Below are positions 37,905 to 41,814 of a DNA stretch of 41,814 bases, piece by piece. Location: the NCBI GenBank assembly GCA_019348355.1, contig JAHWJP010000008.1:1-41814 (forward strand), in the 5' to 3' direction. The position numbers and the translations under genes were made by a program. A model generated the notes under the pieces. The model was given only the letters and a program-made list of their open reading frames with translations. It was not told the origin of the DNA and ran no database searches. Each line of letters opens with the position of its first letter. The stretch's first letter is position 1. The DNA is from Actinomycetota bacterium (GTDB taxonomy: Bacteria; Actinomycetota; Actinomycetes; Mycobacteriales; SCTD01).

Positions 37905-39557
37905 GTGAAAGTCCTCGGGATCAACGCCGTCTTCCACGACCCGGCGGCCGCGCTCGTCGTCGACGGCGTGACCGTCGCCGCGGTCGAGGAGGAGCGCTTC
38001 ACCCGCCGCAAGCACGGCCACGACAACGTGCCGTTCGCCGCCTGGGAGGTGCCGCAGCAGGCCGCCGCCTGGTGCCTCGCGCAGGCCGGGCTGCGACCCG
38101 AGGACCTCGATGCGGTGAGCTACTCCTACGACCCGGCGCTGTGCGCGCCGGTCGAGGGGATGACCGTCGACCGGCTCGTCGAGGACGCCTGGGAGCCGAT
38201 GCGGACGCTGTACGCGCAGCGCGCCCCGCTGTTCCTGCGCACCGCGCTGCCGGGGCTCGACCCGGGGATCGTCCGCTACGTCCCGCACCATGTGGCGCAC
38301 GCCGCATCGGCCTACCTGGCGGCGCCCTACCCGGACAGCTCGGTGCTGGTGCTCGACGGGCGCGGCGAGACCGCCTCGCACCTCGCCGGGCGCAGCATCG
38401 GCGGCGACCTGGAGATCCTCGCCTCGCAGTCGCTGCCGCACTCGCTCGGGCTGCTCTACGAGGAGGTCACCGAGCACCTGGGATTCCGGCGCAGCAGCGA
38501 CGAGTACAAGGTGATGGCCCTCGCGTCGTACGGCACACCACGGTGGCTGGCGGAGTTCCGGTCGCTCGTGCGCACGACCGGTGACGGTGGCTTCGTCGTC
38601 GAGCCCATCGAGTGGGGTGCGTTCGTCAAGCCGGCACGCGCCGGTTCGCCGGCCGCCGCCATCGACCCGGACCAGGCCGATCTCGCCTCCACCGTGCAGA
38701 TCCGCTTGCAGGAGGTGCTGCTCGAGCTGGCGGCGTGGCTGTACGCCCAGACCGGCGACACGGCCCTGACGATGGCGGGCGGGGTGGCGCTCAACTGCGT
38801 CGCCAACAGCGTCCTGGCTGCGCGCGGGCCGTTCGAAAAGGTGTGGGTGCAGCCGGCGGCCGGCGACTCCGGGACAGCGCTCGGCGGCGCCATGTACGTC
38901 GCGCATTCGCTCGGCGACGCCGTCGCGCCGATGGCGACTGCTGCGCTCGGCCGCTCCTGGAGCGACGATGAGCTCGAGGCGTGGCTGACGACGGCGCAGG
39001 TGCCCTACACCCGCCCAGACGACATCGCCGAGACCGTCGCGGAGTGCCTCGCGGCCAACGGCATCGTCGCGTGGTTCCAGGGGGCCGCGGAGTACGGCCC
39101 GCGGGCGCTGGGTCACCGGTCGCTGCTGGCGCACCCGGGGCATCCGCAGAACCTCGAGCGGATGAACGACGTCAAGGGCCGCGAGCAGTTCCGCCCGGTC
39201 GCGCCGATGGTGCTGGTGGAGCGGGCCCACGAGATCTTCTCCGGGCCGGTCCCCTCGCCGTACATGCTGTTCACGCACGGCGTGCGAGCCGAGTGGCGCG
39301 AGCGGATCCCGGTCGTCACGCACATTGACGGCAGCGCCCGCATCCAGACCGTCGACCGCGCGGACGAGCCGCTCGTCGCCCGGATGCTCGCGGCGTTCGC
39401 CCGGCGCACCGGCATCCCTCTCGTGGTGAACACCTCGCTCAACACCGCCGGCCGGCCGATCGTCGACGACCCGCGCGACGCGCTGGAGTGCTTCGGCTCC
39501 GGGCCGGTAGACCTGCTCGCGCTCGGTCCGTTCGCCGTGCACCGCCAGCGGTCGTGA
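37905..39557 (+). CDS. NodU/CmcH-family carbamoyltransferase
   Basis: VLGINAVFHDPAAALVVDGVTVAAVEEERFTRRKHG; HHVAHAASAYLAAPY; AGGVALNCVANSVL; AEYGPRALGHRSLLAHP. Confidence 0.94.
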   Translation: MKVLGINAVFHDPAAALVVDGVTVAAVEEERFTRRKHGHDNVPFAAWEVPQQAAAWCLAQAGLRPEDLDAVSYSYDPALCAPVEGMTVDRLVEDAWEPMRTLYAQRAPLFLRTALPGLDPGIVRYVPHHVAHAASAYLAAPYPDSSVLVLDGRGETASHLAGRSIGGDLEILASQSLPHSLGLLYEEVTEHLGFRRSSDEYKVMALASYGTPRWLAEFRSLVRTTGDGGFVVEPIEWGAFVKPARAGSPAAAIDPDQADLASTVQIRLQEVLLELAAWLYAQTGDTALTMAGGVALNCVANSVLAARGPFEKVWVQPAAGDSGTALGGAMYVAHSLGDAVAPMATAALGRSWSDDELEAWLTTAQVPYTRPDDIAETVAECLAANGIVAWFQGAAEYGPRALGHRSLLAHPGHPQNLERMNDVKGREQFRPVAPMVLVERAHEIFSGPVPSPYMLFTHGVRAEWRERIPVVTHIDGSARIQTVDRADEPLVARMLAAFARRTGIPLVVNTSLNTAGRPIVDDPRDALECFGSGPVDLLALGPFAVHRQRS

Positions 39558-40516
39558 GCGAGTCGCTGGTCGCCGTGGTGATGCCGACGGTGGGGCGGGC
39601 GTCGCTGGCGCCGGCGCTGGCGCCGCTGGTCGGTCGGCTGCCCGTCGTCGTGGTTGACGACCGGCCGGGAGAGCCTGCCCCGCTGGAGGTTCCCGCGGGG
39701 GTCACTGTCGTCCACGGCGGGGGCCGCGGGCCTGCGGCCGCGCGCAACGCCGGCTGGCGGGCGAGCCGGGCGACCTGGATCGCGTTCCTCGACGATGACG
39801 TGCTCCCACCGCCCAACTGGGTCGAGGCCTTGCATGGCGACCTCGCCCGTTGCGCGGCCGACGTGGGAGGCAGCCAGGGACGGCTGGTCGTCCCGCTCCC
39901 GGCGGGTCGTCGACCGACCGACTGGGAGCGCAGCACCGCCGGGCTCGAGTCCGCGGTGTGGGCGACGGCGGACCTGGCCTACCGGCGGGCGGCCCTTCTG
40001 TCGGTGGGCGGCTTCGACGAGCGGTTCCCGCGCGCCTACCGGGAGGACGCCGACCTCGGCCTGCGGGTGGAGGAGGCCGGCTGGCGGATCGTGCGCGGCG
40101 ACCGGCACGTCCACCACCCCGTACGCCCTGCGCACTGGACTCAGAGCATCCGCAGCCAGCGCGGGAACGCCGACGACGTGCTGATGCGCGCGGTGCACGG
40201 CCGGCGCTGGCGGGCCCGCGCGCACGTACCGCCCGGTCGTCGGCGCTGGCACCTGGCCACCACCGCTGCGCTGGCCGTCGCTGCGGCCGGGGCAGCGCGG
40301 GGTGACAAGCGCACGGCGGTGACGGCCGGGCTCGGATGGCTGGCGCTCACCGCCGATCTGACCGCCCGCCGGGTGGCGCCCGGGCCCCGCACGCCCGCCG
40401 AGGTGGGCACGATGACGGTGACCTCCGTGGCGCTGCCGGTCGCGGCCGTGCGGTGGTGGCTCTCCGGGTGGGTGCGGTTGCCCGCGCTGCTGCGCCAGGG
40501 TGGTCCGGCGCCGTGA
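39554..40516 (+). CDS. Glycosyltransferase family 2
   Basis: VMPTVGR...VVVVDDRP...GPAAARNAGWRASRATWIAFLDDDVLPPPNWVEAL; FPRAYREDADLGLRVEEAGW; hydrophobic C-terminal region. Confidence 0.9.
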   Translation: MSESLVAVVMPTVGRASLAPALAPLVGRLPVVVVDDRPGEPAPLEVPAGVTVVHGGGRGPAAARNAGWRASRATWIAFLDDDVLPPPNWVEALHGDLARCAADVGGSQGRLVVPLPAGRRPTDWERSTAGLESAVWATADLAYRRAALLSVGGFDERFPRAYREDADLGLRVEEAGWRIVRGDRHVHHPVRPAHWTQSIRSQRGNADDVLMRAVHGRRWRARAHVPPGRRRWHLATTAALAVAAAGAARGDKRTAVTAGLGWLALTADLTARRVAPGPRTPAEVGTMTVTSVALPVAAVRWWLSGWVRLPALLRQGGPAP

Positions 40517-41448
40517 GCACCTACCGGATCCTGGTCCTACGGGCGCTGGGGCTCGGCGACCTGCTCACCGCTGTGCCCGCACTTCGAGCGCTGCGCCGGG
40601 CCCACCGTTCGGCCCACATCACCCTTGCCGGCCCCGTCGCGTTGGCCGCGCTGCTTCCTGCGGGACTGGTCGACGAGGTCCGCGACGCGCGGTCACTCGC
40701 ACCGCTGGATGCGGACCTGGCGGGCGCCGACCTCGCGGTCAACCTGCACGGACGCGGCCCGCAGAGCACCACGGTGCTCGACGACATCCGGCCGCACCGC
40801 CTGCTCGCCTTCGGCCGCACCTCGACGTGGCGGGCGGACGAGCACGAGGTGCACCGCTGGTGCCGGCTGCTGAGCGAGTCCGGTTTCCCGGCCGACCCGT
40901 GCCAGCTCGACCTCGACGTACCCGACGACCCGCCGCTGGCTCGCGGCGCGCTCCTGGTCCATCCCGGGGCGGCGCAACTTTCGCGGCGCTGGCCGGTCGA
41001 GCGGTGGGCGCAGGTGGCCCGCCGGCTGCAAGGGTCGGGTCGGGTGCTGGTCACCGGCAGTACGCAGGAGCGCCCGCTCGCCCGGCAGGTCGTGGCTGCC
41101 GCCGGTCTGCCGTCTGCGGCCTGTGTGGCCGGTGCCACCGATGTACGCGGCCTGGCCGCCCTCATCGGGTGTGCCCGGCTGCTGGTGAGCGCCGACACCG
41201 GTGTGGCGCACCTCGCCACGGCGTTGCGGACGCCGTCGGTCGTGCTGTTCGGCCCGACATCGCCGCAGCTGTGGGGGCCGCCGCCAGAGCGGATGCAGCA
41301 CCAGGTGCTGTGGGCCGGCCGGGCTGGCGACAACTTCGCCGGCCGGGTCGACCCAGGTTTGCTCGAGCTGACCGTGGACCAGGTGGTGGACAGCGTGGAC
41401 GCGCTGCTGTCACACCCCGCGAGGATCCCGGAGCCCATGCCCCGATGA
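40513..41448 (+). CDS. Glycosyltransferase family 9 (heptosyltransferase-like), second copy
   Basis: ILVLRALGLGDLLTAVPALRALRRAH; LLVHPGAAQLSRRWPVERWAQVARRL; VSADTGVAHLATALRTPSVVLFGPTSPQLWGPP. Confidence 0.93.
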   Translation: MSTYRILVLRALGLGDLLTAVPALRALRRAHRSAHITLAGPVALAALLPAGLVDEVRDARSLAPLDADLAGADLAVNLHGRGPQSTTVLDDIRPHRLLAFGRTSTWRADEHEVHRWCRLLSESGFPADPCQLDLDVPDDPPLARGALLVHPGAAQLSRRWPVERWAQVARRLQGSGRVLVTGSTQERPLARQVVAAAGLPSAACVAGATDVRGLAALIGCARLLVSADTGVAHLATALRTPSVVLFGPTSPQLWGPPPERMQHQVLWAGRAGDNFAGRVDPGLLELTVDQVVDSVDALLSHPARIPEPMPR

Positions 41449-41516
41449 GCGCCACCGACTGTCCCGACGATGCGGCCGTCCGCGGCGCCGGCCCTTCCTG
41501 ACGATTCACCTTCCGT

Positions 41517-41538
41517 GCCGGCCCACCGGATGGCCGGC
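41517..41538. terminator. Hairpin GCCGGCC/GGCCGGC downstream of the glycan operon
   Basis: 7-bp perfect arms, 8-nt loop, no T-tract. Confidence 0.3.
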
Positions 41539-41662
41539 AACCGGTTGTCGGGGAGCGCCACGCAAGCGAAATCGGACTCTGACACCAGGCCGCTGGTCTG
41601 ACGCCCGGCGGGGATGCTCTGACCGTCGTCGCCGGCTGGTCTCGCCAGCATGGCGGACCGGC

Positions 41663-41814
41663 TCAGCGCGAGGAAGCCGAGGATATCTTTCGGTATCCCA
41701 GGACGGCCGCCGCGACGATGAGGCCGAGGACGATGAGAAAGCCCCAGGCCAGTCCTTCGAGGACACTGCCGACGCCGAAGATGAGCGCTAGGACGATGAG
41801 CACGATGATGAATC
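41663..41814 (-). CDS. Small hydrophobic membrane protein (C-terminal part; runs off window)
   Basis: Reverse-strand translation FIIVLIVLALIFGVGSVLEGLAWGFLIVLGLIVAAAVLGYRKISSASSR*; two hydrophobic stretches. Confidence 0.65.
   Translation of the reverse strand, partial: FIIVLIVLALIFGVGSVLEGLAWGFLIVLGLIVAAAVLGYRKISSASSR

Noticed and set aside
37881-39542. 553-aa minus-strand ORF opposite the carbamoyltransferase
   Set aside because: Antisense shadow; the plus strand has unmistakable NodU-family motifs.

Overview
High-GC actinobacterial chromosome segment. Three blocks are visible.
(1) About 1-8730 is a lower-GC defence-like accessory island. It holds a three-gene ABC-three-component (ABC-3C) cassette: a nuclease-like/CTD protein, a middle component and a DUF3732 SMC-like ATPase. 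It also holds a 1198-aa protein with an N-terminal PD-(D/E)xK-like domain and a STAND-like domain whose Walker A lysine is replaced by alanine.
(2) About 8735-32301 is a conserved housekeeping backbone: acyP, smc, ftsY, amt-PII-PII-glnD, ffh, rpsP, khpA, rimM, trmD, rplS, lepB, NUDIX, rnhB, DUF2469, a ParE/AbrB-like TA pair and yraN. Embedded in it are two perfect GlnR-type boxes upstream of amt, a decayed FeS-type photolyase/cryptochrome, and an un-tracked 47-aa Cys-rich ORF with a strong Shine-Dalgarno, an upstream 17-bp palindrome and a 15-bp-stem terminator.
(3) About 32362-41448 is a tightly overlapping operon. It encodes GmhB-, GmhA- and HldE-like ADP-heptose enzymes, two GT9, one GT4 and one GT2 glycosyltransferase, an SDR and a NodU-type carbamoyltransferase. 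This suggests a carbamoylated heptose-containing glycan in a Gram-positive lineage.
All calls come from reading the sequence by eye; no searches were run.
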